In this document: positions 35,371-47,700 of the stretch, in pieces
How the letters are laid out: each line of letters starts with the position of its first letter
How positions within the stretch are numbered: position 1 is the stretch's first letter
Source: Montifringilla adamsi
Taxonomy: Eukaryota > Chordata > Aves > Passeriformes > Passeridae
Direction: 5' to 3'
Length of the DNA: 64,000 nucleotides
Assembly: GCA_017590115.1 (NCBI GenBank)
Contig: JAGGNK010000002.1
Location: 19,215,264-19,279,263 of the forward strand
Notes under the pieces: generated by a model
The model's database searches: none
What the model saw: only the letters and a program-made list of their open reading frames with translations
Told to the model about the DNA's origin: nothing
Position numbers and translations under genes: made by a program

Positions 35371-36600
35371 TTATTCCTCTCACCTGCATGCTCCTTGGGG
35401 AAATATTGGTTGCTTTAATTCTAACATTTGGAGTGGAACCCATTCACGAAACTTGCTGGCTGTGTGATTCAAACGAGCCTTCTCTTTCCTCTTTTTGTTC
35501 TCACAAGAAAATCAATTCACTTGAAGAGCCTCTTAATCCCATTTTTGCAATCAACAATTGCCACTTGTATATCGCTCTAATAGATTAAGAAGTGGGATGA
35601 TGCGGTTGTCTGGTCTAATTCAACCCTATTCAGGTAACTGCAGCCCAAGGCACTTTGTAGTGCCAAGTGTAGAGCTCTACAGGAAGACTTTTGCTATCAT
35701 AATTTCCTGTGGAGCTATGCACTGCCCCCACTGAGTAGCCTGAATTACTTTGAATTAGGCCCGACAACCACAGAGAGCAGAAATCCAACAAGCAACAATA
35801 ACCAAGTCTTTGAGCATGACTTGCATGGGTTATTTTTTTTTCTCTTTTTTTTTCTTTGCATTCGAACAGAAAGAAGGAATTTCAAAACGCGCATCTATTT
35901 AAATGACAGCGACCTGCCATAAATCAAGTGGGAAACAAAAGGGGAAAACAGTTTAAGTGAGAGAGAAGTTGAAGTGGAGAAAAAATTAATCAAAACAGTT
36001 TTCAAAAAAAACTTCATCGTAAGAGCCTGTGAAAAAAATTTCAGGCCTACAGCATCTCCATGGCAACGGAGAACAAGCACATGTTGGATACCAAAATCAT
36101 AAAAGGTTTGTTTTGCAGGAATGAAACAGAGACAGATGGATCCATGCTAGTTTTAGTTTAATTTTTTAAAATTTAAAATTTTTTAAAACATTTCAGGCAA
36201 TTTATCAGCTAGCATGCCCAACTAGTAAAGAAATACCTGGCAAATCTTAAATAAAGCTTTAGTGACAGTTCTGCACAAGCCCCTCAGAAACAAGCACCAG
36301 AGTGCATTTAAAGCCATAAATATAAGGCTTAAAACTGAGATGTGACTTGAAAGTCAGGCTGACATCACATCAGGTAAACCAGGCTAACACTGCTTTTCAA
36401 ATCATAAAGGCAGCTCCACAAAGGAGTAATTCTGTGTTTAGGGGAAAAAAACAACCCTGGCATATGTTAAATTGTTGTCTGGTTCCAGAGAGTGAATAAA
36501 TTGGACAACAGAGATAAAAACGTGCCTCTCAAGAGTTACAAGTTAAAAATGCTCTGGGTAGCAAAACTCTGATCTCAAGGGAGTGAAAAAAGGTTTCTTT
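35371..36600. other. AT-rich noncoding block, possible regulatory element
   Basis: Unique sequence with dense short motifs and almost no open frames (CAATCAACAATTGCCACTTG near 35550; AATTACTTTGAATTAGGCCC near 35745). A partial X-box match lies at 36054-36067. Around 36160-36190 is an A/T-only stretch. The texture is that of a vertebrate enhancer cluster; no conservation was tested. Confidence 0.35.
36054..36067. promoter_or_regulatory. Partial RFX X-box match
   Basis: ATCTCCATGGCAAC carries the full CCATGGCAAC right half of the X-box, but the left half is degenerate. It is flanked by short complementary arms TCTCC and GGAGA. Weaker than the match at 16565. Confidence 0.25.
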
Positions 36601-37085
36601 CCTTTTCCTTCCCCCCCCTCTTTTTTTTTATTTGTCATCATCCCTTAATTATTACCAACATGGCAAAAAATGAATTAAATCTAAATAAATATCGAAGGTT
36701 TCTCTTCTTAAGAGTTTCAATCGCTATTCCTACTCTTTTACCTTTCTGTGTTCAGAAAATAAAGAGAACAAAGCAGGAGCCCTACTGGTTCAAAACTACC
36801 AGAACAGACAAACAACAGAGCACAACTGTTCCCTCATGCATGCCTGGGATTAGGATAAAAGCAGAAAAGACTTCTGAGAAAAAGAAAACAACAAAAGAAA
36901 CAGGAGTGCTGACAAAACTTTTTTTCTTTCTATTGAGGCAAAAGAGAGAGAAAAAAGGAGCCCTGCTAATAAAAANNNNNNNAAAAAAAAGAAGAGAGAG
37001 AGAAAGAAAGAAAGGGGGAGAAAAAAAGAAAGGAGAAAGAAAGAAGAAGAAAGATTAACAAACAGAAGTAAAAGGGTTTCACCTC
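36601..37085. repeat. Low-complexity C/T- and A/G-rich stretch around a sequence gap
   Basis: A pyrimidine run (about 36590-36632) is followed by unique sequence and then an A/G-rich tract (about 36983-37054). Seven Ns sit at 36976-36982 on the edge of the purine tract, where assemblers commonly fail. The true length between the flanks is unknown. Confidence 0.85.
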
Positions 37086-37099
37086 CTGTTTTACTTTTT

Positions 37100-37312
37100 A
37101 CTTGCAGCCCAGTCTGGTGAGGGAAACAAGGCGCAGAAGAGAGCAGGTCCTGTCCGGGCACTCGGGGAGAGGGGGCCGTGCTGCCCGGCCCCATCCCGGC
37201 CCCATCCCGGCTCCCAGCCCAGGGCACATCCCGGCGCTGGCCGCGCTCTGCTCTGACTCTCCCCACCGGGGAGCAGCTCCACGTCGTGCCTGGACGCTCC
37301 TGTAGCCCAAAC
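37100..37312 (-). promoter_or_regulatory. CpG-rich block C, candidate 5' exon
   Basis: About 200 bp of GC- and CpG-rich sequence with sharp AT-rich edges, including short CCCGGCCCCAT tandem units at 37183-37211. On the minus strand an ATG opens a 43-codon frame (MCPGLGAGMGPGWG... then SLLRLVSLTRLGCK) rich in Arg and Leu, closing at TAA inside GCAAGTAAAAAG, which is also a usable splice donor. By position and strand this could be the first exon of the gene downstream of TM9SF2 (CLYBL encodes a mitochondrial targeting peptide). Sequence resemblance is too weak to assign it. It could equally be an isolated CpG patch. Confidence 0.3.
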
Positions 37313-39560
37313 TCTTGAATTTCTAAACTAATTATTAAATGTAAACATCCAAAGCAAACCAGAATTGTTCCAAAGGGACCCAGAGGTCAAAGTGGCTAAG
37401 GAGGACACAATTTAAGATCTTATAAACTACAAACTTCAGTGAAATGAGTTGGTCTCAGTTAAGGGGACCAACGCTGCAGTTGGACATCAGCATCCTATCA
37501 CTGGTAGCTGCAACTCACCAAACTGAGACATACAACACGTTTGCACTGGGACAAGAAATACCAGAAAGTTTTCCCCAAAGCTTTTTGGGTTTCAGAAAAA
37601 TTTAGCTGTTGAGACTAAACTGTCCAAAATGAGACCCCCTGTAGGGCATCACAGGTGCCTCTGGGACAGCTTGACCCAACACCAGCCACTGCACAAGAAG
37701 GGTCAATAACCTTGGGCTGCCTGGGCCAGCTCACAAGGGTCTTACCTTTGTCCTAAATTCTCAAATGTCCAGATCTTGCAAATGGCACCTTACTGGCAGT
37801 CCTCCCGCTGTTCAGACCCTTGCTTACAGAACCACAGTTTCCTCTGTGCTATCACCACTTATCCACATCTGTGTCATCTACAGATTTGAGAGCAGCAACA
37901 AGGAGCAGCAGCCTTTGAACGGCCAAACGTGCAGGCAAAAAGCAAATGCTGCCCTCCCCCATGTGCCCTCCCTGCAGCGGCCCTGGGAAGGGATGCTGTC
38001 ACCTCCCTGGGAAAGGGACCAAGGCCTGCCCAAAACAGATGGCATACGTGGAGCAGGAGGACCTCAAGCCCCGCCAGCTCGCACAGCCCCAAACTTCTCC
38101 TGGGAGGGGAAAGACTGCACTAGGATGATGTGCCAGCGCAGCACTGAGTCCTTGGGATGCTGTGAGTGGGATACAGCAGCGCCCAGGTGGAGGCAGGCAG
38201 GGGAGTTCCTGCTTTTCTTGCAATAAAAGTGTTTGGCCAGCCGTGGTTTCTCTGTACACAAAGTGCAGGACAAGCACTTTGAGATCTAAATGATTTCTTT
38301 GAGTTTGAGGAGAGGGAAAAACAAAGTCTTACATGAAACATTCAACCATGTAGTGTTTTGTGCTGTGTCTGCGACCACGTCCATTTAGGCAGAACATGGT
38401 GCAATAAGGAAATAAAGTTTTTGGAGGCGAGGCACAACTCCAAATATAAACTGGTATCATTAGAGGCTTAACCTGTCTCCCACGTGTGCTCTGCCCTCTC
38501 CAACCATTTACACCAAATGTCCTCAAATTTTGTTCCAGCAGCTGAGTGCTCAGTAGCAGAAATTCAGCCCCAAAATGCTACACTAACATTTCACCCATCA
38601 GCAATGTGGGATCATGACCCAGAAGATGGAAACACCAAAGCCTGCCATGCTTAGAAGCATCTCTGGTGGGATGTCTCCCAGTGCCTGGAGAGAGCTGTGC
38701 CAGTGTGACTCCAGGCCCCTCCAGGAGTCTGACCCCCAAGGTACCCAGCTCTGGTCTGGAGGGATGGCACTCATCCCGGATTAGCCCAGCTGGCCACTGG
38801 TTGTCACTGTTGCACCATTGAAATTGAGCTATGGCCAGTTGATCCCATCTGTACTTAAGGCAATCTTTAATGGCAGGAACTCCAAAATATTCCTGGGAAC
38901 ATGGTGGCGTTTACTCTCTCCAGCTGTGATGCTGGGTTAGGTGTCTGTGTCATGGACTGATGCTGACAGGCAACACCAGAAACACCAACGGGCACAGTAT
39001 ACACCTCTCATCTTGGCTGTATCTGGTTCCAGAGGTTCCTCCTGAAACAGCATCATGTCATGCACGTGGCAGCAGCAGTAAGATTTACAGAACCACCCCG
39101 TGCTGGCACCTGAGCTTTGCAAGGCACCCCACCCACACAGGCCCCTCTCCTTGCCACCTTCATCTCCCACACCACAGAAAGCACTTTCCTTTCACTGCTT
39201 GCTGCTCCATCCTCTTCTCCTCTCACGTTGTCCTGAATCCAGCTGATACAATAAAAATCCCTCACCCAGAATTCCCTTGAAAGTAGCAAGACAGAAACAC
39301 CAATCACAAAACCATCCATGTACAGCCACAGAGCTGTACATACCCCCCTGCTCCCCGGAGTATCACCTGAGTTCGTGGTTTCTCACCAGGTTTATGCCCT
39401 GAACTTTCTACACCCTCTCTCCTGCCTGCATCTTTCTGCTGGGGAAAACGCAGTGCCCGTCACCAAAGGAGAAGCTGTCAGAGGGACAGCAACCCTGGGG
39501 GCTTCATCACGGTGGGCTTGGGTTTTAAGGAGTGGGGAAAGAGTGGAATAACTCTCAGGG
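37313..39560. other. Noncoding sequence
   Basis: No gene or repeat recognised. A 153-codon plus-strand frame (37765-38226) is overlapped by several minus-strand frames and has no known motif. Confidence 0.5.
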
Positions 39561-40740
39561 ATGTAAATCAAAATTAAAGTAATTGCTTGCCAATACCTTA
39601 TTAAATAGGATCCTGGGGAAAACCACAGGCTCAGATCTCAGAAGTGCTGCTGCATCACATCCTGTATGGGGGTATTATTGTGTTCGTGCCTTTTCCACCA
39701 CAAAACAAACAGTTAGCAGGTGGTTAAAAAGCAAGATTCAAAGACAGTGGTTACAATCATGACTCACTATTCCCTCTTCATGGTCCAATTTTAGAAATGC
39801 TAGTAATTCTTATTCCAACAGTAGATTATTCTCTGTCATCACTCCTATGGACCAAACACATGCTTGTACTAATATTTGATTTCAATTACAAATTCCTCAT
39901 GCTGCTAAACCTCCCCCTCCAGACTAGTCAGTAACATTTGGTGCTGAGGATGTACAGAGGAGTGGAGAAGGAAAACCCCAGACCTCCACACCAAGGCAAA
40001 TTTCAGATAATTATTTAGCGTATTTACATGGAGACAGTTCTAATTTTACAGTAGGCTAAAACACTGGACTATGTGCAGAATTAATCTGACATAATGAAGA
40101 TAATTCTCTGGGTTTATATAACTCACATCTCTCTTAGAGGCAGATGCCAAGGACCAGAAAGGTTTTCAGATGGCAGCATTGCTGCTTGGCAGGCAGCTCA
40201 TTAGCAACTGAGCACTTGTTTCAGCAGTACTGATGCAGCTACAAGTGTTGTATTAACTCCTGCTAGGTGATCTGGGCTTGATGCCACATGCTTCTTTAAT
40301 AGCAGTAGTGTTTTTCAGGGCAAACAAATTTTATTCCTTTCATGTTCAAATATGAAACACTTTCATGCCACATAAAATTATGTTAAAACACCCAAACTTA
40401 CATACTGAAGTTTATTTCCACCAGAGAGGCTTCAGACATGTACAGATAAAATAGAAGGATATTTCTGAGTTGTATATTATAAATGTTCATTGAAGTCAAA
40501 CAGAGTGGCTTTCACTGACTTCAGCACACAGTGGATGAGATCTTTGAAGATCAAAGGGTGCAATTATGTCTTACTTTGCTGCTGTGAATTCAAGTCTTAA
40601 GCAAATTATTCTGTTGGTCTGGTTTTTTGGGATATTTTTGTGTGTGGTTTTTTTGGTTGTTTTTTTAGTTTTTTGGGTTTTCTTTGTTTGGTTGGGTTTT
40701 TTTGTTGGTTTTTTTTTTTTTTTTTTTTAATAGCATAGCT
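39561..40740. other. AT-rich noncoding block ending in a T/G-rich tract
   Basis: Unique AT-rich sequence from 39561 to about 40610 with almost no open frames. It is followed by a T-rich tract with recurrent TTTTTTGG/TTTGGTTGG motifs (40617-40708) and a pure T20 (40709-40728). No transposon body recognised. Confidence 0.4.
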
Positions 40741-43700
40741 TGTCCTGAAAAAGAAAGGACAGCTTTGGGCTTGGAAGACTGCAAATAGCCAAAAAAGAGA
40801 GTTGCTATGTTACCTAAAAGACATCTGTGATACCTGCCAGACTCCTTTAGGGTGGGAAAACTTACCTTAAGAGCCATATTGCAGCTAAAATGCCTCAGGA
40901 AAAATGACTTGTGCACGTAAGCATCCCCAGCCACTCTCCACCAGCAGGTATTTGTGTGGTCAGTGACATCCCTGGATGGACACAGTCTAGGGACACCACA
41001 GCTGCCAGCCCCAGGATGCCCACAAGGTGCAAGTTTTCACCAAGAGCAGCAGAAGTTGGAGGTGTAGCAAGGCTCATCATCCTCGAGTTTGACAGTGGGT
41101 GCTTTTTATTTTTAAAGTGAAGGGGTAATCAGCAGGAGGGGGCATTTGCCATAGGATGGGACAGGCAACAACTAAGAGTAGCTGATTTTCCAGAAGACTG
41201 GAAGCACTGTGGAACATCAACAATTTGAATTACACCAGGGTCAGAGAAGTCCCAAGGAGTTCTCTGCTCTTGCTGCCCACCCATGGGCAGGGTGGGCCCT
41301 TGGCTTCTGCTTATTACCTGAATTACACACTCATAACCCTCACATGAAGGAAGACTGGCAGTGTGCAATCATTTATTTCCTTAACTAATTCTTTCCCATC
41401 CAAGTTTCTTCTTGACTTCACTTACTGTGCAATTTTCCAGCGCACAGCTCAGCACTTTTTCTTCCAGGGACAGCTTGTCTCTCCAGCGGCAGGCTGTCCC
41501 CCACACACTGCCCAGGCTGGGGACGTGGCACTGCCAGATCCTCTGCAAGGTGTAACAACACAGCCGAGGTACACAGGGAGGGCAAACCCTGGGAAAGGTG
41601 CAGATTCATCTGAGTACCTTGTTCTGTGCAGGGATTTGTATCCACTGTGATCCAACACAAAAAACAAAAATGCATTCATGCTGTCCAGAATTCGGATGGC
41701 TCCAGACCTGCAGCTACCTTGGACAGTTGCCACTTCCAATTTTCTTATGACCATCTCAGGGTGGTGGTTTAGGTGCAGCCTCACAAAAAAACCCTGCATT
41801 CAGAGGTTTGAACCAGCCCATCTCCCAAGGGACCTCTCTGGATAAGGCTGAGGACCTGAGCATCCTCCAGGACAGTGGGCATTTCTAAACTAATCACAGT
41901 GGCATCTATCTTGAGTTTTGGCTAGCTGGCACAGATGTCACATCTGGATAGGTCGGTGAAACTTAGCTGAACCTCCTGCACTTTATCCCTCCTCCTGACC
42001 CACTTGCTCCCATCCCAAACTCCACCTGCTCTGCAGCCCCACATCTCAGTCCCAGTCTCCAATTTCCTTGCATCAATCCACAGCCAGGCACGTCCTGGGG
42101 ACGCAGCCGGACCCCGACAGCCCAGCAGGGCTGGCACAGAGGCAGTGAGCGTTCTGCCAGCCCCGAGGGCCGCAGAGGGTTTCAGCTCAGTGACACTGTC
42201 ACCAGCAGAGCTGCACAAGAACTGCAGCCCAGCTGCAGCAGCGCTCCCGCGGCGTGAGAGACAAAGCCGGAGCCCTCCGGAGCCTCCAGCGCCCAAGCGG
42301 GAACTTGCACCCATTCCAGAGAAGCGACAGCTGTGCCCAGGGACTGCCCTCTCCTCGGTCCAAAGCACAGACACAGTGCCACCTCCCCGCCGGGCACCTG
42401 CCACCGGAGCCCCTGCATGATGTGCATGGCCATCACTGTGCAGGGCAGCAGCAACACAGAAACCCCACCCCGGGCAGACGCTGATGACAGAAAATGTATA
42501 TTGCAACACACCAACATTTGTTCCCAAAATGAGGACTGCTAGCAGAAGATTGTCAGCATCTCAGATCTCGCTTTACATGCGTGGCAGCAGCCAGCCACTC
42601 AACCTGGCTGGTGATAACTGAGGGCAAATCACTGACAAACAGATCAGATTAGGTAGGATTAATTAATCGACATCTGTAAAGAGGTTTGAAGATGACAAGG
42701 ACTTGTAGCTGCTCTGTGTTGGACTCAGTGGACCCTCCTCGAAGCCAAAGCCACCCTGCCACCCCTCCTGCTCCCACAGGCAGTCGTGCAGATTGACCCA
42801 CGCCAGCGCTGGGAGAGCTCCAGGGACACAGAGCCAGCGCTGGGATGGACCCCTGCCCACTGTCCCCACGGCTGCTTAAACCAGAGCAGGGAGAGCAGAG
42901 CCCCAGGGGTGCTGAAGCTCCCCATGATGCTCATTCATTCCCTCATCATTCCCTGCTTGAGAACTGTGACTCACCTGCACCCCAGCTGACAGCAGACAGA
43001 GGCACAGGAAATTTGCATTTATACAGCACTCTCCACCCACCAGTATTTCAGTGCTTTGATAAAAAAAAAAATAAAAATAAACCCCACCGCAGCAGAGATG
43101 AAAACCCTCTGAGGAGAAGTGCTGTCAACCCTCACAGTCCCCAGCTTCTCACAGAGCCCTTGGCTTTGGCTCTCCCACTGCCCCACACAGGCTCACCTTC
43201 CACCTGCCACTGGAAATGTACTTGAAGTCCAGCCTTTAAAATAAAGTCCCAAAATTTTCCCTGAACTTGGACCAAATCCTGTAACTGTTAAATCTTCTGG
43301 GAGGAGCACAATGAGTTTCATGTAATCAAGGAAAAAGAACAAATTATTGCAATAATACAGCACCAGTTTCAGTAGAAACCTCCCCACTTCATGGATTTTC
43401 AGGTCCAGTTGTCCATTCAACAGCCAGATTTGAAGCAGATAACACAGCAAAGATTAGCATAATTAGCCCCAAAGTAAAGAGTTTCATGTTAAGTGCATTT
43501 TACTGCCATGTGCCTTGAACGCTTTTCTAGACAGAGCCTGAACCTCTCCTTTCCCCCAGCAGGAACCCCCCAGTTTGTGTGTATTCATTAAAATTCTGTC
43601 CTAATTGCTCCCTCATCAGCTATGAATCTTAAGAAGCTTAACTGTAAAGTGGTTAAACTGTGTTTACAGACAGAAAATAGAATATTCACTAATGATGAGA

Positions 43701-44095
43701 TGGTGATGACTCAGGATTTACTGTGGGGCCCTCGCACCTAAGGCTAAGGCAGTAACGCTTACACTGAGATTTTTGTCCTTAACGATGACAGGGAGGCTTT
43801 GCCTGGACTGTACAGCACAAACACAGCCCTGTGATACCACTGGGCTCCTCTCCAGCCAGGGGAGGCTGGAACAGCACCCTGCAACCCTGAAATCCATCTT
43901 CCCAAGGCACCTCCCTGCCCTGCAGGGAAGGGCCTCGCCAGCCCAGCACAGGGTGCTCCGGTGTGACAACACCTCTCCCCTTTCTGGGCAATGGGCACAT
44001 CAACGAGCTCCCTTTTTTCAGATTTAACCCAGCAGAAAGAACACAAATATTGGTTTACATTTCAAAACTCCCATCCCCTGGCTTTGCCTCAGTGG
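40741..44095. other. Noncoding sequence with a GC-rich segment at 42.05-42.42 kb
   Basis: Mixed sequence. The GC-rich segment has open frames on both strands: minus 41922-42527 (201 codons) and plus 42004-42420 (138 codons). Opposed long frames in GC-rich DNA are expected by chance, and neither resembles a known protein. No splice-flanked exon found. Confidence 0.45.
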
Positions 44096-44760
44096 TGGCT
44101 GCTGTGGGGCAGCCCTGCATCAAGTAGTTGATATATTTATGAAGTCCTAACTTCCAAAAATATTGCCAGCAGCAGCTCATAATTCTCTGACGTGTGACCT
44201 ATGGTTTTTAAATACTGACCTGAAAAGACTGGCTGCTGGGAATAGATGTGGCTTTTTTCTTTCTCAAGTTCTCCTCTGAGACATATTTGCTGAAATACTT
44301 TATTACCTCATCACTGAGCATAATTTAAAACTGCAGTTAAGCACTCAGCATTTAAGTAAGAGCATGCATCATTCTGACAGTGTTCAGTTGTGAGGGTATA
44401 AAACTTCACAAACATTGGTCCCAAAATTTCCTCAAATCCTCAGCTATTCGCTCTGCAAAAATGCTCTGACTTTGGCACGTTCATTGACGTGCATTTTGAA
44501 GCTTTAGGTTCAGCCTTCTGTGTTTCAAGGTAACTGTTATGGATTGGCAAAACGTGTGAATTTAATTAGTGTAATCTAAACAAAAGAAGCATTTCAGAGC
44601 TGCTTTAATCCATATGAGACCAATATGCTGATTTGTCAATGTGAATTTAATTAGTGTCTTCGAGTCTTAACTCCAACTCCCTCTTCTTTTATCTAATTAT
44701 CACATTTATAAAAAATATTATCACATATTCGTTGGCCTGACTGCTTTGCCACGCAGTCAC
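44096..44760. other. AT-rich noncoding block with duplicated homeodomain-like site
   Basis: Unique AT-rich sequence. The 18-mer TGTGAATTTAATTAGTGT occurs exactly twice, at 44555-44572 and 44640-44657, 85 bases apart and in the same orientation. Each copy holds a TAATTA homeodomain core. The sequences between and around the copies are not duplicated. Confidence 0.55.
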
Positions 44761-47700
44761 ACTGAAATCTCAGAGTCAACATGCACTCCTAATAAGCTCA
44801 ATATGTTTCAAGGTCACTGCACTGGGCACAATAGCTTCCCACACAGCCATGGCACACCCCTCTCCCAGAGGCCCAGGACAACTCCTCTGGTATCTTTTCC
44901 CCACACTTTGCCATGCAAAGTGAGATCCTTCTGCTGGAACCATCAGTTAAGTGCATCAATTATGCACCGTTCTGGGGATGTCCACCACAAGGCATTCACT
45001 TTTTAAGAATAACTGAGCAGAGAACAGTTGCTATTCCTTTCACAAGCGGCTCCCAAGGGCTGCAAGGGGACTGAAGCAATTCACTCTTCATCAAGTAAAC
45101 ATTCAAGTCATAAGCACGACCCAAATCTCTCTGCGGATGTTAAAGATGCTCGCATTTCTCCCTACAGCCCATACTTGTTAAATCCAGCAAGGCAGCTCCC
45201 CAGGCCAGTGCCCCAGCCCAAAGGGGGAGCGGGCAGCCGGAGCCAGGCCTGCAGCTGGACCCAGAGTGCGACCCCACAGCCCTCGGGGCCAGGGAGCTGC
45301 ACAGGAGCTGCCCCTCCACTCAGGCCCCCCAGCCAGCAGCAGAGAAGCTCTTGCGTGGGGAGGGAGACAATTTGGGGAGCTCCCACCTGGGCCCCCTGAC
45401 CCTCCAGGAGTGTCGCACACACCCTGCACTGCTCTGTATGCCGCAACAGAACCAAAAACTCCAAAAACTCCTTTCCGTCAATTGCCAGAAGTCTGCAACC
45501 TTTAGCTGTTAGGACGAGCAGACAAGCCTACGTTACAGGGAGCAAAAAACATGTACCTGGGCAAACTCCACCTGCTGGACCCAAGCAAGGAGTGGGTGAT
45601 GGCTCCACACCTGCACTAGAAGCAATGAACTCCCTCACCCCCAGCTCCAACAGCACTGTGACCGACCTTTCCCCACAGGAGAAAAATCCTTCTGCAGGTT
45701 ATTCTTAGAAACTGCAGCAATATTGTTCAAGGAGGCTAAAAATTTAGACCCAAATACTGTTTTTCTTTTGAAGTTAGTCAAATTTCCCTAAATGCAACCC
45801 ATTGAAGGTCATTCAAATAATATGTGATAAGTGATCCCAGGTAATTTTTTTCCTTTCCACATTAGAAATTTGTAAATATCTTGAATTGTCCCCTTTTCCC
45901 CATGACAAGCAAAAATCCAGTGGAGCAAGGTCAAAGGCTGGATTTCAGACAAGTCCTCAAGCCTAGTACAGCAGCACCCCATCCTTCAGGTCATCCTGCT
46001 GCCTATCCTCCTTAAGCAGGGCAGCAAGATACAGCAGAGCATCAGGCTCAGTTTTTCTTTTCTTCTGCATATAATTGCTGTATTTTAAGACAAACTGTCC
46101 TTGCTTGGTCAGGTTGTGATGATCAGCCAGTTTGGCTGAGAGTTACTGTCAAGGAACTCAACCACTGGATTATTGAAGAAAGTAGGAGCTTTACAAGAGC
46201 AGTTGGATTAGGTTTCTGTCCAGAAACGGGCAGACAGCTCTGCCAGAATAGCAAAATCGTTGAAATGCTCTTTGCTGCACTTTAAAAACTAAACTAACTA
46301 GTGCCTGGATTGCTCACCTGAGGTGGTTCCCTTGCCTGAGCTACCAGCAGAGATCCTTCAGTCTGTGCCAGGGGAGGGGAAGAGCTGGCCTTGCAGAGGC
46401 AAACTGCAGGTCTCCTCAGAAACTCTGCTGGAAGCTAGAGAAGAAAACTTGAAAAACGTGGCCTGGGAAAGTTATTTAGATCAAAATTCTCTGAAAGTCT
46501 TGAACCACAGAGGACTGAGGAGTTGTTGCCCTCTAGAGACCTTGCCCCATACACACAACCCTTGTGAATTTGGCCTCCCTGAAGTCAGTCTGGGCAGTGG
46601 GAGAGGGCACAGCATTTTTGGGAGCTCACCTACACAGCTGGTACAAAGAGAAAAAGCTTGGTCTCACTTTGGATGGAGAGACTTAATGAAGCATCCAAAC
46701 AAAGCCAGAGACGACTGATGAACAGCCAAACATTATGAAGCTTCCCAAAAACAGTGCAACTCCAGGAGGCCAGTGCTGGGGGCAGGAGAGCTGTGCTCCT
46801 TCCTCCAGCACCTGGGTCCAAGCAGACCAACAGACAGCTCGGAAGGTGCCAGAAATCATAGGAAATTGAGCTAGAAAAGATGCCCTAGTCTGTTTCCCCA
46901 CATCAACACAGACTGTACAAACCTGCAGGGCTGCAAACACGCTCACCACGCTGCTCTCACCCCGCAGTGCCACAGATGTCCTGGGCAACACCATCCTTTA
47001 CATTTAGGAAGGGTTTCTCAGCATGAAGCCTACCCATTGCTGCTGCAGCCCTGACTTCTCACCTTACCCCTTGCAGACACAGGGAACAAATTACTTGTGA
47101 TCCCTGCAGCAGGTTTGGGTATTTGACTGCCATGCTCCTCATGTCTGTGTGTGAGATGGGGTGGCAGGAGAGGGGGAATCTCCACCAACGACAGCCAATT
47201 TTTTTCATGCAAAGAGATGAAATTCTACATTTTTGGCGTAAGTGAACTTTCATTAATTCTCCCAGCTGGAGGTTCACAATTTTCCAGAGGAATTTGGCCA
47301 TTTTCCCAGTGTGCAAAGCCTCTGTGGGTTAGCACCAGCAGGGTTTCATTTTCACAAGATCAGACTCCAAATACACAACATAGCCTATTGTCTAAATACA
47401 GTGTGAGCACAGCTCAAGTCACCTGATCAGGGCCTGGTTTCCTGGCATTTACTTTCCCCATCTGTTGGCTTTTAGCACAAATTGAAGCACAAATGCCTAC
47501 TAATGCTAGTCTCACATATGAACGTGCTCACAAAGCCATATTCTATCATGCAGAGCATATTGGACCCAGTTCAGTTTGTGTGAAATGTAAGGCATATCCC
47601 AAAGGCAGAACTGGAATTGCTTTGAGGGCGTGCTCCTTGCCCAGACCTCTCTCTGCTGAACATACACACGCTGGAGACCTCTTTTGGAAAAAAGAGAAAT

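Noticed and set aside
35440..35480. GATTCAAAC resembling a tRNA T-loop
   Set aside because: No acceptor, D-arm or anticodon-arm pairing could be placed around it.
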